Numbered from the stretch's first letter, positions 1 to 7,926 are shown. The stretch is 14,955 nucleotides of DNA from JACCUZ01 sp038246575 (GCA_038246575.1 JBBRVU010000095.1:1-14955), one strand, 5' to 3'. The notes: generated by a model not told the origin, from the sequence alone. Program-made: numbers and translations.

Positions 1-296
1 AGGATCCCCGGCCGCAACGGCCGACCGTCATCGTCGGCCGGGAGCAGACACGGACCGATGCCGCTGATCGCAACCGCAGAGGGAGGCATCGGCAGGTCGG
101 CGAGCACCTGGGCGACGCACGCACGGAAGTCAGCCCACCACACATCCTCGGCGTCGTGCTCGAACCAGCCGGGACGGGGTGAGGACGTGGCGTGGGCCCG
201 CTCCGCACGCGCGATGACCCGCCCGTCGGCTGCCACGGCGACCGCCTTGGTACTGGCAGTCCCGACGTCGACCCCGAGGAACGTCGCAGAGGTCAC
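1..296 (-). CDS. FGGY-family carbohydrate kinase, N-terminal part (runs off the left edge)
   Basis: Only the first 98 codons are in the window. The protein opens with the ATP/phosphate-1 motif of the FGGY/ASKHA fold (DVGTASTK, residues 10-17). It continues with a hydrophobic strand, a PGWFEHDAEDVWW segment and ISGIGPCLLPADDDGRPLRP, which matches the start of xylulokinase-, ribulokinase- and fuculokinase-like enzymes. The family phosphorylates a sugar or ketose with ATP in the cytoplasm. The GTG start at 296 overlaps the TGA of the upstream isomerase by 4 bp (GTGA), so it is probably translationally coupled as the last visible gene of the ABC/isomerase operon. The isomerase and mutarotase neighbours suggest its substrate is the isomerised ketose. 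The FGGY signature lies in the missing C-terminal part, so the substrate cannot be read. Confidence 0.88.
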   Translation of the reverse strand, partial: MTSATFLGVDVGTASTKAVAVAADGRVIARAERAHATSSPRPGWFEHDAEDVWWADFRACVAQVLADLPMPPSAVAISGIGPCLLPADDDGRPLRPGI

Positions 297-1915
297 AGCA
301 GCGACGAGCCGTCAGGCCGCGCACCACAGATGCTGACCTTCATCCCGAGCTCGGCCGCGGTCAGCGCCTTCGCGGCGAGCACCCGGTCGGCCGCGGCCGC
401 ATCGTTCGCGTATGCGACCTGGATGTGGTTCGACCGGTGTCGCGCCATGAACTGGTCCCGGCTGACCCCGTGCAGCACCGCGTGCATGATCGGCCACTCG
501 GGAGTCGTCTCGGCCCACCGCCGCTCGGTCTCCTCGCGCGGCAGCTCGACGACGCTGGCCCGCCCGGCGTCCATGTGCAGCGCACCGCCCTCGACGAAGA
601 TGCGCGACCAGACGATCTCGCCGGGCTTCGCGATGCCGCGCACGGTGCCACCACCCAGCCGGAAGTACAGCGGCGGCTGGCGCAGCGAGTCGGTGCCGGC
701 GTAGCCGTCGATGTGGTGCGCCGGGGGGACCGGGCCGGAGATCTCGAACACCCACACGTACTCGTCGGTGGTGCCGCTCGCGTCCTCGTCGCCCCACCTC
801 ACGTCATGCAGCGTTGTCTCGACCGGCTGCCCGAGCGCGAGGTGCAGCCGGTGCGTGAGCAGGGCGTCGAGGCCGGCGCACTCGTCGGCCTCGTTGAAGT
901 GCACGACCGGCAGCCCGGGTCGCACGACCTCTCCGTCGTCACCGCGCACGTCGGGACGATCGCCGTTGTTCAGCAACCCCTCGGCGAGGTCGGACGCCGG
1001 GAGTACGTCGGCGAGCCCGAGCTGGTACTGCGTGCCGATCACGTCGACACCGAACCGGTCGGCCATCCGCGCGATCGCGGCGTACATGCGCAGCTGCAGC
1101 AGCACCTGGCGCTCGGTGAGCTCACTCACCTCGTCGGTGCCGAAGTGGAAGGTCATCCCCTTGGCCAGCAACCAGTCCAGCGACGCCCGGGCGTCGCTCT
1201 CCGGGACCGCCATCGTCTCGGCGTAGAGCGCCGACTGGGACAGCCGCTCCTTGAACACGTTCATCGGGAACAGCAGCTCGTCGGGGATGATCGCGTTGTA
1301 CATCCCCATGCAGCCCTCGTCGAAGACGCCGAGGATCGCGCCGTCGCGGCGCAGCGCCTCAACGATGGTGGTGGCGGCGTCGCGTGCGCCCGAGTCGGTG
1401 ACGTCGTCCGCGGCGAACGCGTGGATGTGCGTGCTGTCGTGCTCCAGCGGCTTGCCGGCCAGCCAGAGATCGAGGTTGGCGCCGAACCACTCATCGTCGA
1501 AGGTGCGGCTCCACAAGGTGTCGAACGCACGACCCGCCTTCACCAGCGACGCGTTGAGGTTGAGCAACCCGACCAGGCCGGGCCACTTGCCCTCCCAGTT
1601 GGCCACCGTCAGGATCGGGCCGCGGTGGCGCAGCAGACCGCCGAGCACCTGCTGGGAGAACTGCCAGACACCCTCCGCGACAACCAGCGGCGCGTCCGGA
1701 GGGATCGAGGCGAGCACTCGCAGGCCCTCGGCCTGGCTGGAGATGAACCCGTGCGCGGCCGCGGCGTCGACCTCGTGTGCTCGAGTCAGCTGGGCGCCGC
1801 GGGTGGCAAAGGCATCGGTCAGCAGCCGCTCGAACTCCTGCTGGGCTGGCCAGCAGGTCTGGTTCGCCGACAGGCGCTGGTCGCCGTTGGCCACGAGGTA
1901 GGCGGTCTCGATCAC
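293..1915 (-). CDS. L-fucose/L-arabinose isomerase-family protein
   Basis: A 540-residue cytoplasmic protein that I place in the fucose/arabinose isomerase superfamily, metal-dependent aldose-ketose isomerases. It has an alpha/beta N-terminal half with the segment VANWEGKWPGLVGLLNLNASL (split here at about residues 104-123). The middle contains NEADE (341-345), a plausible acidic metal-ligand site followed by CAGLDALLTHRL, which resembles the E-x-D-x-x-(G/A)-L-T pattern of these enzymes. The C-terminal domain ends near SNHIQVAYA, with His497 as candidate last metal ligand. It is shorter than E. coli FucI (about 590 residues) and longer than AraA (about 500), so it is probably a distinct subfamily. 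The ATG at 1915 overlaps the TGA of the mutarotase gene by 4 bp, and its own stop overlaps the kinase start by 4 bp. The sugar specificity is not readable; fucose, arabinose or a rare sugar are all possible. Confidence 0.85.
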   Translation of the reverse strand: MIETAYLVANGDQRLSANQTCWPAQQEFERLLTDAFATRGAQLTRAHEVDAAAAHGFISSQAEGLRVLASIPPDAPLVVAEGVWQFSQQVLGGLLRHRGPILTVANWEGKWPGLVGLLNLNASLVKAGRAFDTLWSRTFDDEWFGANLDLWLAGKPLEHDSTHIHAFAADDVTDSGARDAATTIVEALRRDGAILGVFDEGCMGMYNAIIPDELLFPMNVFKERLSQSALYAETMAVPESDARASLDWLLAKGMTFHFGTDEVSELTERQVLLQLRMYAAIARMADRFGVDVIGTQYQLGLADVLPASDLAEGLLNNGDRPDVRGDDGEVVRPGLPVVHFNEADECAGLDALLTHRLHLALGQPVETTLHDVRWGDEDASGTTDEYVWVFEISGPVPPAHHIDGYAGTDSLRQPPLYFRLGGGTVRGIAKPGEIVWSRIFVEGGALHMDAGRASVVELPREETERRWAETTPEWPIMHAVLHGVSRDQFMARHRSNHIQVAYANDAAAADRVLAAKALTAAELGMKVSICGARPDGSSLL

Positions 1916-2337
1916 GAGTGTTCTCCTTGGACGACGCCGATGGTAAGCAGGATGTTGGCGAAGAGCCGCTCCTCGCCGGTGGCCACGACGAGGCTGACGT
2001 CCTCGCCGCGCGCGGCAGCGTAGAAGCCCGCCCGGTCGAGGTGGGCCAGCTCGACGCCAGGCAGGTGGCCGCGGAAGGTGCCGAAGATCTCCGGTTCCGG
2101 CCCCGAGCCGGGAGCCATGACGTGGGCCGCCTCGACCGGGATCGCGGTGAGCAGGGTCGCCAGGACCGTTTCCACGTCGACCGTGCCAGGGCGAAGGTTG
2201 AGGTGGACGACGGCGGCCCGCGGGTGCACCGCGGTCGCGACGGGGTAGTTCCCGTCGACCAGCAGCACTTGCGACCCGTGACCCGCGCCGGCGAGGGCGG
2301 CCAGGATGCCGGGATGGATCAGCGGGTAGGTCAGCAC
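1912..2337 (-). CDS. RbsD/FucU-family sugar mutarotase
   Basis: A 141-residue protein starting MLTYPLIHPGILAALAGAGHG, the hallmark N-terminus of the RbsD/FucU family, with the catalytic-type His at residue 20 inside GHG. It continues with VLLVDGNYP, equivalent to the I-x-D-A-N-(F/Y)-P strand of the family. These homo-oligomeric enzymes interconvert alpha and beta anomers (or pyranose and furanose forms) of a sugar so that the isomerase or kinase receives the right form. Length matches FucU (about 140 residues). The start is GTG at 2337, one base after the permease stop. The last 4 bp overlap the isomerase start. Placement between an RbsABC-like transporter and a FucI-like isomerase supports a fucose- or ribose-type sugar. 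I see no anomalies. Confidence 0.92.
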   Translation of the reverse strand: MLTYPLIHPGILAALAGAGHGSQVLLVDGNYPVATAVHPRAAVVHLNLRPGTVDVETVLATLLTAIPVEAAHVMAPGSGPEPEIFGTFRGHLPGVELAHLDRAGFYAAARGEDVSLVVATGEERLFANILLTIGVVQGEHS

Positions 2338-2338
2338 C

Positions 2339-3367
2339 TCAGGCCCTCGAGTATCTGCGCGCCACCGTGGACAGTGCGACGGCCAGCACGAGGATGCCGC
2401 CCTTGAAGAGGAACTGGTAGAAGGTGTCGGCGCCGAAGATGCTCAGCCCGTTGAACCCGGTGTTGATGATGATGACACCGATCAGGGTGCCGACGATGTG
2501 GAACTCCCCGTCGCGCAAGGTTGCCGAGCCGAGGAACACCGCGGCGAAGGCATCGAGCAGGTAGCTGTCAGCGGCGCTCGCGGTTCCGCTTCCGAGCAGC
2601 GAGGCGAGCAGAACGCCCGTCAGCGCCGCGCAGACTCCCGTGGTCACGAACGCGATGATCTTGATCCGGTCGACGGGGATGCCGGCCAGGCGAGCCGCCT
2701 CGATGTTGCCGCCGACCGCCTGGATCCGCTGGCCGAGGTCGGTGCGGTTGAGCACCACCCACAGCAGTGCGAGAACGGCGGCCATGATCCAGATCGGGTT
2801 CGGCAGCCCCAGGAACTCGCCGAGCGAGAGCTTGAGGAAGCCGTCCGGCACCCCGGCGGTGATGGGTGCGCCGGAGGTGTAGCCGAATCCCAGGCCGATG
2901 AGGATCGTGCCGACCCCGAGTGTCGCGATCACTGCGTTGACCCGCGCCTTCGTCACCAGTGCACCGTTGATCGCGCCGATCAGTGCACCGATGCCCAGCA
3001 CCACCAGCACGGCCAGCCAGATCGGGAGCCCCTGGCGCACGATCAACCCGGTGACGAGCACGCCGGCCAGGCTCGCGGCATAGCCGATGCTGAGGTCGAA
3101 CTCGCCGACGACCAGCGCCATCGTCAAGCCGCCCGCGATCAGCGCGGTGAGAGCCGACTGGTTGAGGATGTTCACGACGTTTGTCGTCGTCGGGAACGAG
3201 TCCGGCGCCGCGATCGAGAAGATCACGACCATGATGAGCAGCCCGGTCAGCGTGCCGTAGCGGGACAGCAGCTGCAGGAAGCGCCGCCAACGCCGGCCGG
3301 CGGCACCGTCGGACCCGTTGCCCGGCGGCGCTTGCGCCTCGGGGTGTGCGATGTCGGTGCTGCTCAT
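2339..3367 (-). CDS. Sugar ABC transporter permease (RbsC/BPD_transp_2 family)
   Basis: A 342-residue polytopic inner-membrane protein. After a charged cytoplasmic N-terminus (about 30 residues) it has 8-10 hydrophobic segments. These include GLLIMVVIFSIAAPDSF and ALTALIAGGLTMALVVGEFD, the region typical of RbsC/XylH/AraH-type permeases (LxxLAxGxTxVxxxGGIDLS). NRTDLGQRIQAVGGNIEAA with the following AARLAGIPVDRIKI is the cytoplasmic coupling segment that contacts the ATPase. The family forms the homodimeric channel of CUT2 sugar importers. The reading frame stays open far upstream, but the ATG at 3367 is preferred because it overlaps the ATPase stop by 4 bp (ATGA) and gives the normal family length. 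The stop is one base before the mutarotase GTG. The specificity is set by the binding protein, which is damaged here. Confidence 0.93.
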   Translation of the reverse strand: MSSTDIAHPEAQAPPGNGSDGAAGRRWRRFLQLLSRYGTLTGLLIMVVIFSIAAPDSFPTTTNVVNILNQSALTALIAGGLTMALVVGEFDLSIGYAASLAGVLVTGLIVRQGLPIWLAVLVVLGIGALIGAINGALVTKARVNAVIATLGVGTILIGLGFGYTSGAPITAGVPDGFLKLSLGEFLGLPNPIWIMAAVLALLWVVLNRTDLGQRIQAVGGNIEAARLAGIPVDRIKIIAFVTTGVCAALTGVLLASLLGSGTASAADSYLLDAFAAVFLGSATLRDGEFHIVGTLIGVIIINTGFNGLSIFGADTFYQFLFKGGILVLAVALSTVARRYSRA

Positions 3368-4896
3368 GCGGGAACCTCCCGGTCCAGTCCTGCCTGGGCA
3401 TAGCTGAGGGCGACGACGCTCTCCTCGGTGAGCTCGTCGCCGGAGAGCTCCCCGGTGACACGGCCCTCGGCCATCACCACCACGCGGTCGCAGAGCGCGA
3501 CCAGCTCCTCCACGTCGGAGGAGATCGCGATGACCCCGGTGCCGGCGCGGGCCAGCTCGCGGATGATCGTGTGGATCTCGGCGCGGGCCCCGATGTCGAC
3601 GCCGCGGGAGAGCTCGTCCAGGACGAGCACCTTGCGCTCGCGGGTCAGCCAGCGGGCGATGAGAACCTTCTGCTGGTTGCCGCCGGACAGCGAGCTGACC
3701 GGCTCGTCGACGTTCGAGGTCTTGATGCCGAGCCGTTCGCTGAGCTCGACGGCACGCGCCCGCGCCCGGCCGACGTGCAGCAGGGGCAGCCACGGCACGC
3801 GGCGCAGCGGGCGCTGGTCGGCGATGTTGATGTTGAACGCGACCGATCGGTGCAGCACGAGTCCCTGCGACCGGCGCTCCTCGGGCACCAGCCCGATCCC
3901 GTGCCGGACCGCTGCGGTCACGCTGGCGAAGGCGACCTTCTCTCCACCGAGCAGCATGCTGCCGGCCAGCGGGCGGTCGACACCACAGATCATCCGGGCC
4001 AGCTCGGTGCGCCCCGCTCCGACCAGCCCGCCCAGGCCGAGCACCTCCCCACGGCGCAGCTCGAACGACGCGTCCTGCACCAGTCCGCGGGTCAGGCCGC
4101 GCAGCTCGAGCAGCGGCGTCTCCCGGTCGGGAGCCGCGGCAGGCTCGACGTCGGGCTCGACGGGTGTGAGGTCGCGGCCGATGATCTCGCGGATCAGGCC
4201 GGACTTCCCCAGCTCGCCGCGAGTGACCCGCCGGGTCAGGTGGCCGTCGCGGAACACGCTGACGGTGTCACAGAGATCCAGGACCTCGTCGAGGCGGTGC
4301 GAGACGTAGAGCACGGCGACACCGGATGCGGCCAGGTCACGTACGACCTCGAAGAGGCGCTCGCTCTCGGTCGCGGACAGCGATGCCGTCGGCTCGTCCA
4401 TCGCGATGACGCGCGCGTTGGCGACCAGCGCCCGACCGATCGACACCATCCAGCGCTGCGCCACGCTGAGCTCGTCCACCCGGCGGTCGAGCGGGAAAGT
4501 GACGCCTAGGCGTTGACCGGCCTCCACCGCCGGACGGCGCGCCCGCCCCCAGTCGACGATGCCCAGCCGGCTCGGCTTGGGCCGACCGAGGAGCATGTTG
4601 GCAGTGGCGTCGAAGTGCGGCACCAGGTTGAGCTCCTGGTGGATGAACCCGAGCCCCAGGTCGCCGGCGTCCTTCGGGGTCGCGAGGGTGACGGGGTGAC
4701 CGTCCACCTCGATCGTCCCCGAGTCCGGGGCGACCAGGCCGGCGAGACAGCGGATGAGGGTGGACTTGCCAGCGCCGTTGGCTCCGACCAGCCCATGCAC
4801 CTCACCGGCCTGCAGGTCGAGGTCGACCCCGGTCAGGGCCCGAGCGCCGGCAAAGGACTTGGTCAGCGCCCGGACCCGGACCAGCGGCGTGGGCAT
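3364..4896 (-). CDS. Sugar ABC transporter ATP-binding protein, two NBDs (RbsA/XylG/MglA type)
   Basis: A 510-residue cytoplasmic ATPase with two tandem nucleotide-binding domains, the normal size for CUT2 importers. NBD1 has Walker A GANGAGKST (38-46), Q-loop HQELNLVP (86-93), an unusual signature LSVAQ (143-147), Walker B VIAMDEP (163-169) and switch His200. NBD2 has the degenerate Walker A GLVGAGRTE (290-298) usual for this family, signature LSGGNQQ (403-409) and Walker B VLVLDE (423-428). After that comes LSRGVD, where most members have PTRGVD. The frame is open for 34 codons upstream, but that part is low-complexity Ser/Pro-rich sequence overlapping the binding-protein gene. The ATG at 4896, one base after the binding-protein stop, gives the standard N-terminus. 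Second gene of the operon; it energises import by the 2339-3367 permease. Confidence 0.94.
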   Translation of the reverse strand: MPTPLVRVRALTKSFAGARALTGVDLDLQAGEVHGLVGANGAGKSTLIRCLAGLVAPDSGTIEVDGHPVTLATPKDAGDLGLGFIHQELNLVPHFDATANMLLGRPKPSRLGIVDWGRARRPAVEAGQRLGVTFPLDRRVDELSVAQRWMVSIGRALVANARVIAMDEPTASLSATESERLFEVVRDLAASGVAVLYVSHRLDEVLDLCDTVSVFRDGHLTRRVTRGELGKSGLIREIIGRDLTPVEPDVEPAAAPDRETPLLELRGLTRGLVQDASFELRRGEVLGLGGLVGAGRTELARMICGVDRPLAGSMLLGGEKVAFASVTAAVRHGIGLVPEERRSQGLVLHRSVAFNINIADQRPLRRVPWLPLLHVGRARARAVELSERLGIKTSNVDEPVSSLSGGNQQKVLIARWLTRERKVLVLDELSRGVDIGARAEIHTIIRELARAGTGVIAISSDVEELVALCDRVVVMAEGRVTGELSGDELTEESVVALSYAQAGLDREVPA

Positions 4897-4897
4897 G

Positions 4898-5856
4898 TCA
4901 GCTGATGGCGTCGGGGTGCTCGGACAGGAACTGCTCGACGGTGTCAGCAGAGACAAGGACGCCGGGGACGTCCACGGTCTTTGGCTCCCACGAGTCACCG
5001 GCGGCGATGGCCTCGAGCGTCGTGGTGAACATCGTCGCGCCTTCCTTCTCGCCGTCCTCCCACACCGTGGAGGTCAGCGCGCCGTCCTTCACAGCCTTGA
5101 TCGCCTGCGCGCTGCCGTTGATGCCATAAGTCAGCACGTCGGTGCGCTTCTGCTGCTTCAGTGCGGAGATGGCACCCAGCGTCGGGTCTTCCCAGCAGCC
5201 CCAGACGGCCAGGTTGCCCGAGCCCTTGGGGTTCTTGGCCAGCCATGCGTTGGCGTACTTTGCGCCGTCCTGCAGGAAGCCGGGGATGTTGACCTCGTTC
5301 TTGGTCACCTTGATGCCGGGCTTGTCCGCCAGCGCCTTGTCCAGGATGCCCTCGCGGTCGCGGCAGACCTGGCCCGTGCGGTAGGTCAGCGCGAGCACTT
5401 TGCCCGAGTCGCCCATCGCGGCGCGCCGTCGCCGGTGGTCATGACGACACCGTCGCCGGAGCCACCACCCCACGTTGCGACCGGGATGTTCGCGGTGCGA
5501 GCCGCTGCCAGCCCGGCGCCCAGCGAGGTCACCGGGAAGACGAGGTCGAAGATCATGCCGACCTTCTGGGTGGCGAAGGTGCGCATCGCCGAGTTGGCCT
5601 GGTCGGCGTTGCCCTGGGCGTCGACAACCTTGACGGTCCAGCCCTCCGCCTCGGCAGCGGCGGTGGCGCCCTTGATGACCTTGGCGTTGTTCGAGTCGGT
5701 CGCCGTGATGGTGACGATGCCAAGGACCTTAGATCCGGAGTCCGAGCCGGAACCCGAGCCGCCGGTGGTCGCGGTGCCTCCCCCCGAAGAGCCGCCGCAC
5801 GCGGAGAGGACGAGAGCCAGGGCGAGCCCAGCGATGACCGGTGCCGTGCGCTTCAT
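4898..5856 (-). pseudogene. Sugar ABC transporter substrate-binding lipoprotein, disrupted by a frameshift/deletion near 5420
   Basis: The first part (5856 to about 5425) encodes MKRTAPVIAGLALALVLSACGG, a signal peptide with lipobox LSAC (lipidated Cys20). A Gly/Ser/Thr linker and the first lobe of a type-I periplasmic sugar-binding fold follow (KVLGIVTITATDSNN, then VTSLGAGLAAARTANIPVATW). This frame stops at 5386. A second frame, readable from about 5422 down to 4898, supplies the rest: GKVLALTYRTGQVCRDREG, WGCWEDPTLGAISALKQQ, YGINGSAQAIKAV. Joining them needs +1 base and gives about 319 residues. The joint lies at a GGCGCGCC palindrome (5420-5427), and the helix expected between TTGDGA and GDSGKVLAL is absent. 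The ATG at 5856 is chosen because GAAGG lies 8 bases upstream; a GTG at 5862 is too close to it. First gene of the operon, behind a LacI-type operator. Either a real loss-of-function deletion or an assembly error. Confidence 0.85.
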
Positions 5857-5907
5857 GGTCACTACCTTCGTTCGAGAAAGGAGCCAGGACCTGCAGTGGC
5901 GGCCCTC

Positions 5908-5921
5908 AGCAATCGATTTCT
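5908..5921 (-). promoter_or_regulatory. LacI-type operator of the ABC/isomerase operon
   Basis: The plus strand reads AGCAATCGATTTCT, a near-perfect inverted repeat centred between 5914 and 5915 (6 of 7 base pairs match, core AATCGATT with the central CG typical of LacI-family sites). It begins 4 bases downstream of the -10 box on the minus strand, so a bound regulator would block transcription start. Thirteen bases, AGCAATCG(A/G)TTTC, recur at 7067-7079 and the 8-bp core recurs at 11393-11400. The LacI gene lies immediately upstream, so it is the obvious candidate binder (inference). Confidence 0.75.
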
Positions 5922-5925
5922 CGGG

Positions 5926-5954
5926 ACCGTACGCCAGGGTGCCCCGGGTGTCAA
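5926..5954 (-). promoter_or_regulatory. Sigma70-type promoter of the ABC/isomerase operon
   Basis: On the minus strand a perfect -35 box TTGACA (5954-5949) is followed by a 17-bp spacer and the -10 box TACGGT (5931-5926, TANNNT type). It lies 69 bases upstream of the binding-protein ATG, and the predicted start of transcription falls at the edge of the operator. The LacI gene upstream ends at 5969, so read-through from it is also possible. Confidence 0.72.
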
Positions 5955-5968
5955 CGGTGCGCCTGGTC

Positions 5969-6964
5969 TCAGCGGCGCGAGCTGTCCCGGATCACGAGCC
6001 GGGTCGGGAGGGTGACGCTCCGTACCGGAGCATCGGGGTCCCCCGCGCGCTCGACGAGCATCTGGGCCGCGGTGCGACCAAGCTCGTACGTCGGCTGCGC
6101 GACGGTGGTCAGGCGAGGGCTCACCAGGCGGGCGTAGGGCAGGTCGTCGAAGCCCACGATCCCGACCTGGTCGGGGATGGAGATCCCGGCATCGGCTAGC
6201 CAGCCCAGGGCGCCCATCGTCATGAGGCTGTTGCCGACGAACAGCGCGTCGGGTGGCTCCGACAGCGACATCAGCTCCCGGGCCGCCTCGGCACCGCCAA
6301 CCTCCTTGTAGTCGGCTGTTCGCACCAGCTGCGGATCGGCCGCGATGCCGGCCTCGGTGAGGGCGCTCCGGTAGCCGGCAAGCCGTTGGACCGCAGTCGT
6401 CGTTCGGGTGGGCCCGGTGATGCAGGCGACCCTTCGGAATCCGTTCGCCAGGAGGTGGGCAGTTGCTTCATGGGCACCCTGCTTATTAGCAACGACAACC
6501 GAGTTCACCGGCGAGCTGCGCAGCCGACGGTCGATTGTGACGACCGGCACGCCGCCCTTGAGGAGCGGCCCGATAGCACTGTCCCTGTCCGATGACGGAG
6601 AGATCACCACGCCGGCCATCCGTTCAGCGAGGGCGACGTCGACGTAACCTCGTTCCTTCTCCAGCTCCTCGTCGGAGTTGCAGAGCACCACTGAGTAGCC
6701 GTTGCTGCGCGCCACGTCCTCGACGCCGCGGACCAATGCGGTGAAGTGGGGGTTCTCGATGTCGGAGATGATCAACGCCCAGACCGAGGCGACCTTGCGG
6801 CGTAGGTTTCGGGCCACGCTGTTGGGCCGGTAGCCGAGCATCTCGACGGACGCGCGAACCCGCTGCGCCATCTCCGGGTTGACGTCACCACGATCGTTGA
6901 GCACCCGGGAGACCGTGGCCGGCGAAACGTCGGCCAGCCTCGCGACGTCGTAGATCGTCGACAC
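5969..6964 (-). CDS. LacI-family transcriptional regulator
   Basis: A 331-residue regulator, the normal LacI/GalR length. Residues 3-57 form the DNA-binding domain: TIYDVARLADVSPATVSRVL (3-22) is the helix-turn-helix with recognition helix SPATVSRVLN, and NSVARNLRRK is the hinge that inserts in the minor groove. The rest is a type-I periplasmic-binding-like effector domain, including GVVISPSS, PVVTIDRR, GHxx-type repeats and VGIVGFDDLPYARLVSP, the standard C-terminal lobe motif. The frame is open upstream, but GTG at 6964 is preferred: GGGAG lies 8 bases before it and the protein then starts at the conserved MSTIYDVA position. It lies between the transporter operon and the divergent MBL gene, and operator copies sit beside both. 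It probably represses until a sugar or pathway intermediate binds; the effector is unknown. Confidence 0.95.
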   Translation of the reverse strand: MSTIYDVARLADVSPATVSRVLNDRGDVNPEMAQRVRASVEMLGYRPNSVARNLRRKVASVWALIISDIENPHFTALVRGVEDVARSNGYSVVLCNSDEELEKERGYVDVALAERMAGVVISPSSDRDSAIGPLLKGGVPVVTIDRRLRSSPVNSVVVANKQGAHEATAHLLANGFRRVACITGPTRTTTAVQRLAGYRSALTEAGIAADPQLVRTADYKEVGGAEAARELMSLSEPPDALFVGNSLMTMGALGWLADAGISIPDQVGIVGFDDLPYARLVSPRLTTVAQPTYELGRTAAQMLVERAGDPDAPVRSVTLPTRLVIRDSSRR

Positions 6965-7059
6965 GACAGCTGCTCCCGGACTTGGTGCGCGGTGCTCGAC
7001 AACGCCGCTGCGCCGCGGATCGTATCGCAACCGGCCTGTTGCCGGAGGCGCCGAGTTGC

Positions 7060-7065
7060 TACGGT
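7060..7065 (+). promoter_or_regulatory. Probable -10 box of the MBL hydrolase gene
   Basis: TACGGT has the TANNNT form and is identical to the -10 of the ABC/isomerase operon. It stands in the same arrangement, one base before the operator. The -35 is weak: the best match is TTGCCG at 7039-7044 with a 15-bp spacer. It lies 41 bases upstream of the ATG at 7107. I see no convincing separate promoter for the divergent regulator gene in this 142-bp intergenic region. Confidence 0.5.
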
Positions 7066-7066
7066 G

Positions 7067-7080
7067 AGCAATCGGTTTCA
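7067..7080 (+). promoter_or_regulatory. LacI-type operator in the regulator/MBL intergenic region
   Basis: AGCAATCGGTTTCA differs from the 5908-5921 site at only two positions (G for A in the core, A for T at the last base). It starts one base after the TACGGT -10 box of the MBL gene. Lying between two divergent genes, it could serve repression of the MBL hydrolase and autoregulation of the LacI gene (103 bases from its GTG). Confidence 0.7.
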
Positions 7081-7106
7081 CACATTCCGAGCTGGAGGCC
7101 CGCCCG

Positions 7107-7889
7107 ATGGCCCTGCCCACGTACACCGTGACCGCGCTGCGGCTCGGCACGATCGCGGTCGACAAGTCCGGCATGACCTACGGCGTGGACCCCGGCGTGA
7201 AGATGGACGTCCCGATCTGGGGGGCCGCCGTCGAGGGCGACGGCATCCGGATGCTCGTGGACACCGGCTTCGGCGACCCGGCGCCCTGGCAGCGCTACGG
7301 CGCGCACTCCCGCGAGAACGACGAGACCCTGCCAGCGGCGCTCGCCGAGATCGGCTGGCAGCTCTCCGACATCGACATCGTCATCAACTCCCACCTGCAC
7401 TACGACCACGCCGAGGGCAACCTGCTCCTCCCCGACGCGCAGTTCTACGTCTCGGCCACGGAGTGGGAGTACGCCAAGAACCCGATCACCACCCAGCGCT
7501 GGCTCTACGACTTCGACTGGACCGACGAGTCGGTGACCTTCCAGAACTACGTCCTGGTGGCGCAGGACCACCATGAGGTCCGGCCCGGAGTGCGGCTGCT
7601 GCAGACCCCCGGGCACTCGCGCGGCCATCAGTCGGTGCTGCTCAACACCGACCAGGGGGTGCTGTGCGTCGCCGGCGACGCCGCCTGCCTCATGGAGAAC
7701 TTCACCCGCCCCACGCCGCCCGGCGGGTTGACCTCGGTCGAGCAGGCGCTGGACTCACTCGAGCGGATGCGCGAGCACTCCGACGCGGTGCTGATGAACC
7801 ACGATCCGGCGATCACCAAGTACCAGAGCGGCGGGTTCGCCGCGATGCCGAAACACCCGCTCGAGCCCACGTCGGCCAGCAAGGCCTGA
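7107..7889 (+). CDS. Metallo-beta-lactamase-fold hydrolase, lactonase-like (AHL-lactonase-type family)
   Basis: A 260-residue MBL-fold protein with a complete set of candidate zinc ligands: SHLHYDH (His96, His98, Asp100, His101), His170 in TPGHSRGHQ, Asp191 in AGDA and His232 in MNHDP. Spacing follows the AiiA-type N-acyl-homoserine lactonase family, which opens lactone rings at a dinuclear metal site. There is no signal peptide, so it is cytoplasmic. The ATG at 7107 has GGAGG 8 bases upstream. The gene is alone on the plus strand, divergent from the LacI regulator, with a LacI-type operator at its predicted transcription start. In this context hydrolysis of a sugar lactone made by the neighbouring SDR dehydrogenases is more likely than quorum quenching. 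That is inference: the fold also covers other ester and thioester hydrolases. Confidence 0.87.
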   Translation: MALPTYTVTALRLGTIAVDKSGMTYGVDPGVKMDVPIWGAAVEGDGIRMLVDTGFGDPAPWQRYGAHSRENDETLPAALAEIGWQLSDIDIVINSHLHYDHAEGNLLLPDAQFYVSATEWEYAKNPITTQRWLYDFDWTDESVTFQNYVLVAQDHHEVRPGVRLLQTPGHSRGHQSVLLNTDQGVLCVAGDAACLMENFTRPTPPGGLTSVEQALDSLERMREHSDAVLMNHDPAITKYQSGGFAAMPKHPLEPTSASKA

Positions 7890-7926
7890 TGGCTCCGCGA
7901 CCAGCCTTCCGGGGTTGCCCTGGCCG

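Noticed and set aside
2..7. BamHI site at the left edge as a cloning junction.
   Set aside because: The kinase reading frame runs straight through it to the window edge and the site is expected by chance in such DNA.
425..2023. A 532-codon open frame on the plus strand, and a similar 682-codon frame at 9324-11372.
   Set aside because: Both run antisense to well-supported genes, are rich in Arg, Gly, His, Asp and Val as expected from high-GC antisense frames, and show no family motifs.
4897..4998. Upstream extension of the ABC ATPase start to 4998.
   Set aside because: The extra 34 residues are Ser/Pro-rich, overlap the binding-protein C-terminus in another frame and are absent from the family layout.
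5386..5473. Programmed ribosomal frameshift in the binding-protein gene.
   Set aside because: There is no slippery heptamer or obvious stimulatory structure, binding proteins are not known to use recoding, and a structural element of the fold appears missing.
6965..7174. Upstream extension of the LacI regulator to 7174.
   Set aside because: It would overlap the divergent MBL gene and its promoter, while the GTG at 6964 has a good ribosome site and begins at the conserved helix-turn-helix.
7107..7889. Quorum-quenching AHL lactonase as the physiological role.
   Set aside because: The metal motif fits the family, but the operator and neighbours place it in sugar catabolism; no quorum-sensing gene is present.
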